From: Microglena sp. YARC
Taxonomy: Eukaryota > Chlorophyta > Chlorophyceae > Chlamydomonadales > Chlamydomonadaceae
DNA length: 64,000 nt
Assembly: GCA_022414725.1 (NCBI GenBank)
Contig: CM039466.1
Location: 34,777,004 to 34,841,003, forward strand
Reading direction: 5' to 3'
Shown here: positions 1 through 10,659 of the stretch, in pieces
Numbering within the stretch: the first letter of the stretch is position 1
How the letters are laid out: each line of letters starts with the position of its first letter
The notes under the pieces: generated by a model
Database searches by the model: none
The model's input: only the letters and a program-made list of their open reading frames with translations
Told to the model about the DNA's origin: nothing
Made by a program: the position numbers and the translations under genes

Positions 1-3000
1 ATTTAGGGTTCCCTGTGAACGTTTAAAATAGGTGATTGATGTGAGCATCCGGCAATTCTTCAGTATTTATTTTTTTGTTGAAATAAATTTGTTGGTGCAT
101 CCAGAGAGGGTGGAGAGTGAGCCTCCGGTTTTCAGTATTTATGGTTGTTGTTGTTCAGAGATGGCGAGTCCCTTTTCAGAGTGGGTTCTGTTGAACACGT
201 TTAAATAGGGATTGATGTGAGATCCGGCATTCTTCACTAATTTATTTTTTGTTGAAATAATTGTTTGTTCCAGAGATGGAGAGTCTTTTCAGAGGTGTTC
301 ATGTGAACACGTTTAAAATAGGGATTGATGTGAGCATCCGGCATTCTTCAGTAATTTATTTTTTGTTGTAATAATTGTTGTTCCAGAGATGGAGAGTCTC
401 TTCAGAGGTGTTCATGTGAACACGTTTAAAATAGGGATTGATGTGAGCATCCGGCATTCTTCAGTATTTATTTTTTGTTGAATAATTGTTGTTCCAGAGA
501 TGGAGAGTCTTTTCAGAGGTGTTCATGTGAACACGTTTAAAATAGGGATTGATGTGAGCATCCGGCATTCTTCAGTATTTATTTTTTGTTGAATAATGTT
601 GTTCCAGAGATGGAGAGTCTTTTCAGAGGTGTTCATGTGAAATGTGAGATCAGCTGTTTATTTTTTGTTGTAAATAGGAGATGAGCCTTTTCAGATTGTG
701 AACACGTTTAAAATGGGAATTGTATAGTGAGCATTAGCCTTCTTCAGTATTTATTTTTTGTTCTTCATATTTATTTGTTAAATAATTGTTGTGGAGTCCA
801 GAGTGTTCATGGAGAGTCTTTTCAGAAGGTGTTCATGTGTGAACACGTTTAAAATAGGGATTGATGTGAGGCATCCGGCATTCTTCAGTATTTATTTTTT
901 TGTTGAAATAATTGTTGTTCCAGAGATGGAGAGTCTTTTCAGAGGTGTTCATGGTGAACACTTTAAAATAGGGATTGATGTGAGCATCCGGCATTCTTCA
1001 GTATTTATTTTTTGTTGAAATAATTGTTGTTCCAGAGATGGAGAGTCTTTTCAGAGGTGTTCATGTGAAACACGTTTAAAATAGGGATTGATGTGAGCAT
1101 CCGGCATTCTTCAGGTATTTATTTTTTGTTGAAATAATTGTTGTTCTTTTCAGAGATGGAGAGTCTTTTTCAGAGTGTTCATGTGAACACGTTTAAATAG
1201 GGATTGAATGTGAGCATCCGGCATTCTTCAGTATTTATTTTTTGTTGTAAATATTGTTGTTCCAGAGATGGAGAGTCTTTTCAGAGGTGTTCATGTGAAA
1301 ATAGGGATGACACGTTTAAAATAGGGATTGATGTGAGCGTCCGGCATTCTTCAGTATTTATTTGTTTGTTGAAATAATTGTTGTTCCAGAGATGGAGAGT
1401 CTTTTCAGAGTGTTTCATGTGAACACGTTTAAAAATAGGGATTGATGTGAGCATCCGCATTCTTTCAGTATTTATTTTTTTGTTTGAAATAATTGTTGTT
1501 CCAGAGATGGAGAGTCTTTTCAGAGGTGTTCATGTGAACACGTTTAAAATTGAGGGATTGATGAGCATCCGGCATTCTTCATATTTATTTTTTGTTGAAA
1601 TAAATTGTTGTTCCAGAGATGGAGAGCTTTCAGAGGTGTTGTGAACACGTTTAAAAGTGATTGATGTGAGCATCCGGCATTCTTCAGTATTTATTTTTTG
1701 TTGATATTGAGATGGAGAGTCTTTTCATTCATGTGAAACAGTGTTAAAAGGAAGGATTCTTCCATGTTGAGGTGTTCTTGTGAGCATCCGGCATTCTTCG
1801 TATTTATTTTTTGTTGAAATAATTGTGTTTCAGTTGGAGAGTCTCCGGAGGAGGAGTCTTTTTCAGTGTTTGTTTTTTCTCACTATTTATTTTGTGTTGA
1901 AATAATTTTGTTGTTCAGATGGAAGAGTGACGTTTTAAAATATTCTACCAATAGAGAGATTGCAGTGTTATGTAAACACATCCCGTATTCTTCTATTATT
2001 TGTTGAGTTGTTCCAGAATGGAGAGTCTTTTCAGAGTGTTCATGTGAACACGTTTAAAATAGAATGTGAGGGCATTCTTCAGTATTTATTTTTTGTTTGA
2101 AATAATTGTTGTTCAGAGATGGAGAGTCTTTTTCAGAGTGTTCATGTGAACACGTTTAAATAGGGATTGCATTCATATTTATTTTGTGAAATAATTGTTT
2201 TCCAGAGATGGAGAGTCTTTCAGGTGTTTCAGGAACACGTTTAAAAAGGGATTTGAATGTGAAGCATCCGGTATTTATTTTTTGTTGAAAATAATTGTTT
2301 TGTTCAGATGGAGAAGTCCTTTCAGTTTCCTGTGAAACGGTTTAAAAGCTTGAGGGGATTGATGTGAGCGTCCGGTATTCTTCAGTATTTATTTTTTGTT
2401 GAAATATTGTTGTTCCCAAGATGGAGAGTCTTTTCAGAGGTGTTCATGTGGAACACGTTTAAAATAGGGATTGATGTGAGCATCCGGTATTCTTCATATT
2501 TATTTTTTGTTGAAAATTAATTTGTTGTTCCAGAGATGGAGCAGTCTTTTCAGAGGTGTTCATGTGAACACGTTTAAAATAGGGATGATGTGAGCATACC
2601 GGCATCTTCAGTATTTATTTTTTGTTGAAATAATTGTTGTGTTCGCAGTTCGCAGATTCCTCGGAGAGTCTTTTCAGAGTTGTTCATGTGAAGCACGTTT
2701 AAATAGTTGATTGATGTGATGTTGAGCATCCGGCATTCTTCAGTATTATTTTTTGTTGAAATAATGTGTGCGTTGTTGTTCCAGAGAGATGGAAGTCTTT
2801 TCAGAGGTGTTCATGTGACACGTTTAAAATAGGGATTGATGTGAGCTCCGGCATTCTTCAGTATTTATTTTTTTTGTTGAAATAATTGTTGTTCCAGAGA
2901 TGGAGAGTCTTTTCAGAGGTGTTCATGTGAACACGTTTAAATAGGGATGAGTGAAGCAACAGTATTTATTTTTTGTTTTGTAATAATTGTTGTTCGAAAA

Positions 3001-3597
3001 TGGAGAGTCTTTTCAGAGGTGTTGCAAATAGGGATTGATGTGCAGCATTCCGCAGCCGGTTCTTCAGTATTTATTTTTTGTTGAAACGATAATTGTTGTT
3101 CGAGATGGAGAGTCTTTTTCAGAGGTGTTTTCATAGTGAACACGTTTAAAATAGGGATTGATGCCGATCGCATTCTTCACTATTATTTTTTTTGAAATTG
3201 AAAATAATTGGTTGTTCCAGAGATAGAGAGTCTTTTTCAGAGCTGGTTCATGGTGAACATGTGAACGTTTGTTGTTTATATTGTAGAAAATAGTTTTTTG
3301 ATTAAATGATTGTTGTTCGCGGATCCCGGGAGGCTTTTAAGAGGTTGCGATGGTGTGTATTTATTTTTGTGTTATATTATATATGTTTGTTCAGAGATGG
3401 AGAGTTTTTCCAGAGTGTTCAATTGTGTTGTTAACACGTTTAAAAATAGGTTGATGTGAGCTCTTCGGTTATTTCTCTTACACTATTAATTTTTTGTGTG
3501 AAATGATTCCATGGAGATGTCGGGTGTTCATTAGGTGAACAACGTTTTTAAAATAGGGATTGACTGTGAGCCTCGTGTTTATTTTTGTGTATTTTTT
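1..3597. repeat. 112-bp satellite array, about 30 degenerate units
   Basis: Head-to-tail copies of an AT-rich unit of about 112 bp. Each unit has GTTCATGTGAAC (a short palindrome), then CACGTTTAAAATAGGGATTG, then a TTTATTTTTTGTTG tract. Units near 250-620 and 900-1700 are the most regular; those from 1.7 kb onward are increasingly rearranged. Short ORFs here only translate the repeat. Four reverse-complement units recur at 16967-17395. Confidence 0.95.
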
Positions 3598-3758
3598 GGG
3601 CGGGTCTAATAAAATGAATTCGAGTCCCGATTGCCGAGCTTGCCCATCCTAGCGATCGATGCTGCACGTGAGCGAGCTAGGGGGAGTTGCCGTGACCCCC
3701 CTGGGAAGAACACATGTATGACAACTACAATGTAACAAACATAAGGGGTTCTCTCCTC

Positions 3759-4585
3759 ATGGAGAAATGCACCATGGAGAAATGCACATGGAGAAGAAAA
3801 AAAAACCCTCTGTTGTTCGCGTGCGAGTTGTGTGAACAAGCAGTTCAGTAACCGGTATTCGAAGTCCTTCACACAAGCGGAGGTCCTCAGCCCCAAGGGA
3901 TCTGTTGATGTTGACTTCATGGAGAGCGCATGGAAGTAGCCTCGAGAATCGGATCGATGAAATGCAATCGGAACTGGAGGCGTTGAGGAAAAACACACTT
4001 TCACAATCAACAACAGCTTTCGGGTCGGCCACACAACAACTATGTCGTTACATGCGAAAATAATTCACAACACCACCACACAACAACAACAACATACTGG
4101 CTCCAGATGCCGGCGGCGCTATCTCCAGCTGCGACGACAGTACCGGTGGAGGACATGCACCCCTTGGAGGAGGGTCACCGCCCGAGTCAGAGTTCCTCTC
4201 GGTTCGCTCATTAATGAGTGCGGGTACAACCTGGTCAGCTGCTGCAGCTATCGCACTTCAACCCCGCGCACCCGCAGTACATGAACATCATCAGGACCCC
4301 GACTGCTACAGCAGACGTACGTGTACGGACGGGACTGCCGCTGGCGAAGGCGGACTGCAAGACTCGCTGCTGCCGGTGCTCAGGAGCATCGTGCAGCGAA
4401 TGAGCACGGGTGAACCCCGGCAGAAGCAAGCAAGTACGAGGACGCGCGCCTTCCTCCATGGAGGGCCGGCTCCGTCACCTTCAGGGCCACTGCAGGGCAT
4501 GGCCTGCACAGCCGGACCTGCGTCAGGGTCCTCTCGGAGAGGGCGTGCCGCTGCCAGTAGGAACTACGGACGCACTTGCACTTGA
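3759..4585 (+). pseudogene. Broken copy of the C-x2-C finger / coiled-coil protein
   Basis: This is the mirror copy of the gene at 16139-16807 on the minus strand. The start ATG (after ctctcctc) and the repeated MEK-type N-terminus are still visible. The CELC finger region and the coiled coil are out of frame through several indels. The C-terminal part is readable from about 4214 to a stop at 4585, in a frame that runs past the stop seen in the other copy. That suggests the full protein is about 60 residues longer than the 222-codon ORF of the other copy. Whether this copy is dead or only misread cannot be decided from one sequence. Confidence 0.6.
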
Positions 4586-4599
4586 CAGAACACAATAGC

Positions 4600-5160
4600 T
4601 AAAAACTGTGTTCGTCCATTCATTCTCACACGGTCCACGCGGCCTTTCGAAGACCCCCGTCCGTACATTCATTCTCACACACACGCCACGGCAGCTTTCG
4701 CAGCCTCGTCCATCAGTCTCACGACCGCATCATACAGCTAGCAATTGATTATTGGGACCCTTATATTTTTGGGATTCTGAAAGTTGACCAATTCAAGATT
4801 TGTAACCGATCTTGTCAATACAGATACTGTTTCAGGTGATTGACACAAAAAATTCAAGGCATCTAAAGACACTGAATTTACTGTCCAAAGTACCCTGAAA
4901 AAAGTCAAAACTTGAGATGGCTGCTATCACCGGTAGGGCGTCCCACAAATTTGTCTCCGAACTGTACGCGTGTGCTTTAGTCTGTGTGTGCGTGCGTGCA
5001 GCAATAGATAACAGAGCTCAATCCAATACAGGCAATTTCTCACGCATGTCATTGATGACATCCGTAATGCAGAAAGAGTAAACAGCACCCGTGTTGCAGC
5101 GTCGCTTGGAGACGCCCCTCAAGCCAAGCTTGGACATCTTGAGACCAAACTTGATTCAAG
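4600..5160. other. No gene seen
   Basis: The stretch 4600-4740 has repeated CATTCATTCTCACAC-type segments that recur near 15.8-15.9 kb. The stretch 4740-4990 is a moderately AT-rich insert absent from the other inverted-repeat arm. No ORF of note, tRNA or known element was recognised. Confidence 0.5.
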
Positions 5161-5171
5161 GTGCGTTTCAT

Positions 5172-6365
5172 GTTTAGGGAGAACCAGGGATCGGGATGCA
5201 GTCATTGGAACATGGAGAACAAGGTGGCCGCCGTGAAGCTCACAGAATCATCGATACGGGGATGCGAGACGCTCTGCTCTTGCATCAGGTGCAAGAGGAA
5301 TTGGGACTTCAATCAGCAGGATGTCTTCGGGGGTAGCTTTTTTGCAGGGTGTACCTTTTGTGTCCAGGCCGCACTCCTGGACGACCTGCGCCAGCAGACA
5401 ACGTCAGCAGCAGTCGCCTGTAGCCCCTCTCCTCCCTCGCAGAACGTGACGTAAGCGTTGTACATGCCCGGGTCGTGGCGATATGCAGTCTCAGATTGCC
5501 GGGGTTGCTGGCAATGCACCGCTCATCCAGAAAGCGGAGGATATTCTTGTGGCGAGTGAAGTCGGGGAACCGCAGAGCACGACGGGGAAGCAGCAGGCGT
5601 CGAAAATGTGCTGGATGGGTTGGATGCCCAGATCCTTGAGCGATGATACCACTTTCTTGGCGGTGAAGCTCGACCTGAGGCGGCAGATAGCTTCGACAGT
5701 ACCCGAGCGACAAATGCGCCCTGATCCAACACCGCACCAGACAGCTCTGTTGCATTGGCCTCGACAAAGTCGTGCACCGTATCGTGAACACTCGATGTTA
5801 GCCCTGAACGACGTTGTCGAAATCACAGTCACACACGTGAGACGTACGTCTCACGATCATACGCTCCTGGTCCGTCTCCTCAGATTCAACGGCGGATTCC
5901 ACGGATCCCTCAGATTCACGGATTCATCACGTGAGTGGTCACACTCTCCTGTTTTGCCCCCGCAACGTCGTCGCCATACCAGGCGTACTTCAAAACGTTT
6001 CGCTAAAATACCATTGCTAAACGGTGGCCTTGCCACCTGCGAAGTACTACGGCATCCACATCTGCTTCGTGGCTGATTCTGGAATCGTAACCCGGCATGT
6101 ACTGAGCAGTGGTCGCTCTGCAAGTCACGCACGTTGTGCATCTGCGACATGGATGCAAAAACTGAGCCTGGGATCCATATGGCGTACTGCGAGAGGCTCT
6201 TGCCGAACGGCTGGCTGGTCCGGCCGCCTTGACGACCAACGGGGACATATTTGCGCCCAGGAACTCGGCGCATCCGACGAGGCGTACACGACGGTGCTGG
6301 GTGTGGTGCGCCATGGATGGAGATACACAAGGGAGGCTTGACTCAAGCCAAGATGGTTGTCGCAA
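5172..6365 (-). pseudogene. Frameshifted unrecognised gene, long copy
   Basis: Read on the minus strand, pieces of one protein can be followed across three frames. Near 5780-5690 there is a segment containing HDFVEANATELSGAVLDQG, near 5640-5500 one containing AKKVVSSLKDLGIQPIQ, and near 5500-5310 one containing GLQATAADVV. The same pieces recur at 15085-15576 on the plus strand, which supports real coding ancestry. The upstream part (about 5880-6365, with cysteine-rich CRRCTTCVTC) may be the N-terminus of the same gene or a separate one. No family was recognised. Single-base indels break it several times. Confidence 0.4.
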
Positions 6366-6560
6366 GGCTTTTAACGGTGTGATAATCGAGCGTTTTTACG
6401 AGGTCCAATGCGAGTATCCACAATGTAAACACATATGCAGGAGTGACGAGAAATCCGTGTGTCAATGAATGCTGCAAAAGCGCATGGCATATGTGGTGTG
6501 TGCTGTGCGAATGAATGATGGACGGCGGTCGCAAACGGTGATCACTGTAAAGCTAGAGGT

Positions 6561-6795
6561 CTTGCTAGACATAGATCTCGTATATCGATACGGGGAACTC
6601 GCGGGGCCCACGGAGTGGGGTATGGGAATTGAGCTGCATGAAACCTGTCAAGGCATCAAATCAAATCATCACACGCAAAACGGTGGATAACTTGTCGCTC
6701 CTCACGCCGTGCGTTTTCATCTCATGACACATACGGTGGCGATCTCGGGCAACTCATCGTCCGTCGTGGAAGTGGTGGTAAACGCGAGCATTGGA
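6561..6795. repeat. Dispersed direct repeat, copy 1
   Basis: The stretch from CTTGCTAGACATAGATCTCG onward recurs in the same orientation at 9048-9255. It contains GGGGCCCACGGAGTGGGG and a GAATTGAGCTGC tail, which are the GC palindrome and tail of the dispersed element described for 25740-26085. It is a diverged relative lacking a clear hairpin. Confidence 0.7.
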
Positions 6796-6890
6796 TAGCA
6801 TAGGAAGCAGCTCGACAGCATCATGGCGCAACATGACAACAAAATCGTGTACGTGTTTGGTTGAGCACTAAAGTTCATTCAGAGGAATTG

Positions 6891-6990
6891 GTGACTACAG
6901 CTAGCTTCCTGCATACGCTGTGGGTGTCCTTAATCTCCGTCCCTAGAGTTTATTATTTCTTGGATGTACCAATTTCATTTCAATTTCAAT
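6891..6990 (+). mobile_element. LINE 3' tail, extreme 5' truncation
   Basis: About 100 bp closely match the 3' end of the LINE at 48670-52522, from gtgactacagctagctt to the terminal (CAATTT)n tract. The flanks attcagagga before it and attcagaagga after it look like an imperfect target-site duplication. A tail-only copy is what abortive target-primed reverse transcription leaves. Confidence 0.75.
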
Positions 6991-7193
6991 TCAGAAGGAT
7001 GAAGATCGTCGTCAAGGTGGGTAGGAGTCGAAGCCCGTTGTTAGCGACTTTTCTCAGTAGCCGAGAAGCTCAAAGATGATATTCGCAATCCACGTAACTT
7101 AATTCCGTCGTGCTTGTGTGGAGGCTAAGACTGTCTGCTCCGGTACTTGCGGAGACCCTCGAGTCAAGCCGGTCGGCGCGTTGGTACGAGTTC

Positions 7194-7910
7194 TTACCAC
7201 TTGACGCTGGTCGCGGTGGTGTGATGCAGGTGCGTGTTGTTCGGGGAAGATTGGCCGTTGTCGTCTTCCAGTACGTTGTGGACAGGTGGCGTCGCAGCCT
7301 TGATTGCGGCACCCGAGGCGTGCAACCCGAAACGCGCCTCTTTGCCGTTTGTTGAGCGCGAGAAAGGAGCGAGAGAAGCAAGCGAGAGAAGGGGACGGTC
7401 CTCGACTGGTCGCCAGATATTGAGAACCGTCTTTGAGGCGAATACCCCACGTTCCGTGGAGGTATTTGCATCTATTCTGTGCCTGAGCTGGCAGAGCCTT
7501 CCAGTGGCGTGCCTTTTGCACCCCGTCTTCTGAAGATCGTGTTGTATAGAGGAGACACTCGCTGCTTCTGGGGTTTTTTCGTCCCGTTCGAACACTGAGA
7601 CCATCATTCCAAATCCTGATTGACTTGTGTTTCGAACGCCAAGCTCAATGGGAACACAGATGTTCGCGGCTACAACAACATTGTTCAGGCCAGGGCATCG
7701 TGTGGCGTTCGGCGACGGGTGGGACCTGCGAAGCGTGTCCAAAGTCTGTGAAGATGACTCCGAACGCCGTGGGTTTTGATATGGTGAGCCGAGACAAGCG
7801 AAGTGCAGGTCAAGCAAGCGGACTAGGAGGAGAGGAACTACGCCTGTGCCCTGAGCGTGGCTGCGTATGCTCGGCTCGTGAAACTTAGTCTTCTGCGCAA
7901 CTGACCTCAC
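7194..7910 (-). CDS. Hypothetical ORF, 238 codons, uncertain
   Basis: This is the longest open frame between 6 and 9.4 kb. It shows no recognised domain, no signal peptide and no clear membrane segment. Alternative frames on both strands are also open for 80 to 140 codons, as expected in GC-rich DNA, so open length is weak evidence. No second copy in the window supports coding. It is listed only because no other candidate occupies this stretch. Confidence 0.15.
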   Translation of the reverse strand: MRSVAQKTKFHEPSIRSHAQGTGVVPLLLVRLLDLHFACLGSPYQNPRRSESSSQTLDTLRRSHPSPNATRCPGLNNVVVAANICVPIELGVRNTSQSGFGMMVSVFERDEKTPEAASVSSIQHDLQKTGCKRHATGRLCQLRHRIDANTSTERGVFASKTVLNIWRPVEDRPLLSLASLAPFSRSTNGKEARFGLHASGAAIKAATPPVHNVLEDDNGQSSPNNTHLHHTTATSVKW

Positions 7911-8002
7911 GCGCTCAAGAAGCGCGCACTAGCGCATTGTTTATGCCGCCGCTGCCTCCTTTGTCTGGACAGAGCTGTCCATGTAACAGCTCTCGGGGCG
8001 CA

Positions 8003-8140
8003 GGCGGTAGTTAATCTCCTCCTTGGTGTGCGCTTGCCTTGACCTGCCAACTCGCTTGGTCCGCTCACACTGTCGATACCTACGCTGCGTGCAGGTAAGG
8101 GCAAGCGCACCAAGGAGAGATTTAATCCCAGCCTGTGCCC
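8003..8140. other. Large imperfect palindrome
   Basis: CTCCTTGGTGTGCGCTTGCC near 8019-8038 is answered by GGGCAAGCGCACCAAGGAG near 8098-8117. Weaker pairing continues outward on both sides (GGCGCAGGCGGTAGTTAAT against TTTAATCCCAGCCTGTGCC). The axis lies near 8070. It could form a cruciform or a long RNA hairpin. Confidence 0.7.
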
Positions 8141-8605
8141 GGAGAGTGTCTCCCGGATTGCTGGAGCTTCTTGAAACTTTCGTCTTTCTGGGCGCACGGA
8201 CCGTCACGCCGCCGCCGTGCTGTCCTTTCGGGTCACGAGCTGTCGCATGCTACAGCCATAGTCCTCGCAAACAGGAATTGTATTATTCCGCGGCGGACTG
8301 GTGCCCCTTTCACCTCTCCCCCCAGCGGAGGGACGGGGGCCGACCGGAGGGAGCCCCAAAAAGGATTCCGCAAGAACGAGCGGTGTGGGGCGCCGGAGGG
8401 AGCCACACGTTCACATCAAGCGCATCAGACTTCTAAGGGCCTTCAAATAGCCGAATTCATTCGGTTGCACGCCTGCGTCAATCATGGAGTACTCCCGGCA
8501 AACGGCGGAACACTGTCGACGCCTACTACGTCGCACTCACTCACAGGGTGCGAAGCCCCCAAAATAACAGATAGAATGTAACAGGCTAGGGTGGGGGGGG
8601 GCTTA

Positions 8606-8970
8606 GGCCCGACGTTTACACTCGTTTTTTGAGGGAAGCGGAGACGGCGGCACCTGTGGTCGAGCAGAGTAGTCACTCACAGGGCGACTTCCTCATCTCA
8701 TCAGGGACGGACAGGCCACGTGCATCGGCGGCGCGAGTAGTCACTCCCACACATGGGACCTCCCGTCATTCAGTCAAGGGACGGCGGGACCTTGCTTTCC
8801 GGCGGCGCCGAGTGTCACTCACAGGGGCGACTTTCGGCATAAGGGCGGCGCTGAGTCACCTCACAGGGCGGACTTTCGCCATCAGGCGGCGGCACCTTCG
8901 GTCGAGTGGGGCAACATCAACGGCGACCTATCCGCATCACGGCGGCACGTGTGTCAATACCTTCGATCTG
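8606..8970. repeat. Degenerate tandem repeats after a GTTTACACTCG motif
   Basis: ACGTTTACACTCGTTTTTTGAGG is followed by several imperfect units of the type GGCGGCACCTGTGGTCGAG...CTCACAGGGCGACTT. The same order, motif then repeats, occurs in the same orientation at 63612-64000. Confidence 0.65.
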
Positions 8971-9047
8971 TAAGATTCACTCACAGATGCGGGAACCCGG
9001 TAAGTTAATCACAAACGATGCATCCACGGTGGTCAAGCGCAGAAGTG

Positions 9048-9255
9048 TCTGCTAGACATAGATCTCGTATATCGATAGGGAAATGGGGCCCCACGGGTGG
9101 GGTAGGAAATTGAGCTGCAGAAACCTGTCAAGGCATCAATCAATCATCACCGGCAAAACTGTGGAAACTGTCCGCATCCCCAACCGGTCCATGATATTGA
9201 CACACGGGTGGGCGGATCATCGCCACTCATCGTCTCGTTGGAAGTGGTGGTAAAC
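9048..9255. repeat. Dispersed direct repeat, copy 2
   Basis: Same-orientation copy of 6561-6795 with small indels. It is followed by about 190 bases with no clear feature before the sequence gap. Confidence 0.7.
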
Positions 9256-9447
9256 AACTGTTTGCAACCCTGTAAGAACCTTATTAATCCTCTTCACAGC
9301 AGATAGACACCTTATCAGATGGAATGTGAGTTGTTTCGCCTGGATGTGCAAGCGGGTGGGGAGTGCCCATCATCCGGATCAGCCGTGGATCGCATTCTGC
9401 GGGCCATTACAGACGATGTTAGGAAAGGGGATAGCTCGGTTCATATC

Positions 9448-10447
9448 NNNNNNNNNNNNNNNNNNNNNNNNNNNNNNNNNNNNNNNNNNNNNNNNNNNNN
9501 NNNNNNNNNNNNNNNNNNNNNNNNNNNNNNNNNNNNNNNNNNNNNNNNNNNNNNNNNNNNNNNNNNNNNNNNNNNNNNNNNNNNNNNNNNNNNNNNNNNN
9601 NNNNNNNNNNNNNNNNNNNNNNNNNNNNNNNNNNNNNNNNNNNNNNNNNNNNNNNNNNNNNNNNNNNNNNNNNNNNNNNNNNNNNNNNNNNNNNNNNNNN
9701 NNNNNNNNNNNNNNNNNNNNNNNNNNNNNNNNNNNNNNNNNNNNNNNNNNNNNNNNNNNNNNNNNNNNNNNNNNNNNNNNNNNNNNNNNNNNNNNNNNNN
9801 NNNNNNNNNNNNNNNNNNNNNNNNNNNNNNNNNNNNNNNNNNNNNNNNNNNNNNNNNNNNNNNNNNNNNNNNNNNNNNNNNNNNNNNNNNNNNNNNNNNN
9901 NNNNNNNNNNNNNNNNNNNNNNNNNNNNNNNNNNNNNNNNNNNNNNNNNNNNNNNNNNNNNNNNNNNNNNNNNNNNNNNNNNNNNNNNNNNNNNNNNNNN
10001 NNNNNNNNNNNNNNNNNNNNNNNNNNNNNNNNNNNNNNNNNNNNNNNNNNNNNNNNNNNNNNNNNNNNNNNNNNNNNNNNNNNNNNNNNNNNNNNNNNNN
10101 NNNNNNNNNNNNNNNNNNNNNNNNNNNNNNNNNNNNNNNNNNNNNNNNNNNNNNNNNNNNNNNNNNNNNNNNNNNNNNNNNNNNNNNNNNNNNNNNNNNN
10201 NNNNNNNNNNNNNNNNNNNNNNNNNNNNNNNNNNNNNNNNNNNNNNNNNNNNNNNNNNNNNNNNNNNNNNNNNNNNNNNNNNNNNNNNNNNNNNNNNNNN
10301 NNNNNNNNNNNNNNNNNNNNNNNNNNNNNNNNNNNNNNNNNNNNNNNNNNNNNNNNNNNNNNNNNNNNNNNNNNNNNNNNNNNNNNNNNNNNNNNNNNNN
10401 NNNNNNNNNNNNNNNNNNNNNNNNNNNNNNNNNNNNNNNNNNNNNNN
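9448..10447. other. Assembly gap of exactly 1000 N
   Basis: A round-number run of N indicates a scaffold join of unknown true length. ORFs that run through it are artefacts. The 5' part of the left copia element is probably hidden here. Confidence 1.
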
Positions 10448-10659
10448 GGAATTGGGTACGGCCATCTCTCAATGAACCTCATTGGACGTAGCTCTGTCTA
10501 TGGTTTTTTGGGCATCGACATTTAAGTATATTACATTTGCAGCCCCTACGTCTTATTCTGAAGGGATATGTGGCTATGTGGACTCGGGAAGCTGGGATGA
10601 TCATACCCTAAGGTGATGTCGTTGTTCATGTGTTATATCCTCTGCTGTTGGGCTCGTCA

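Larger units (their letters stand above)
3606..5657. repeat. Left arm of the small inverted repeat
   Basis: This segment is repeated in reverse complement at 15076-16966, with many small indels. It holds the finger/coiled-coil gene and the C-terminal part of an unrecognised gene. Positions of about 4740-4990 have no counterpart in the other arm. Beyond 5657 the match stops, at the point where the other copy meets copia LTR sequence. Confidence 0.85.

Noticed and set aside
791..3173. Short ORFs in the 1-3.6 kb stretch
   Set aside because: They translate the 112-bp satellite; no conserved frame over units.
5857..8581. Overlapping ORFs of 60 to 160 codons on both strands between 5.9 and 8.6 kb
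   Set aside because: GC-rich DNA leaves several frames open by chance. Only the minus-strand pieces next to the duplicated gene and one 238-codon frame are listed, with low confidence.
9319..10525. Long ORFs of about 340 to 400 codons on both strands
   Set aside because: They consist almost wholly of the N gap. The real sequence at the left edge gives only about 43 codons, too few to support a gene.
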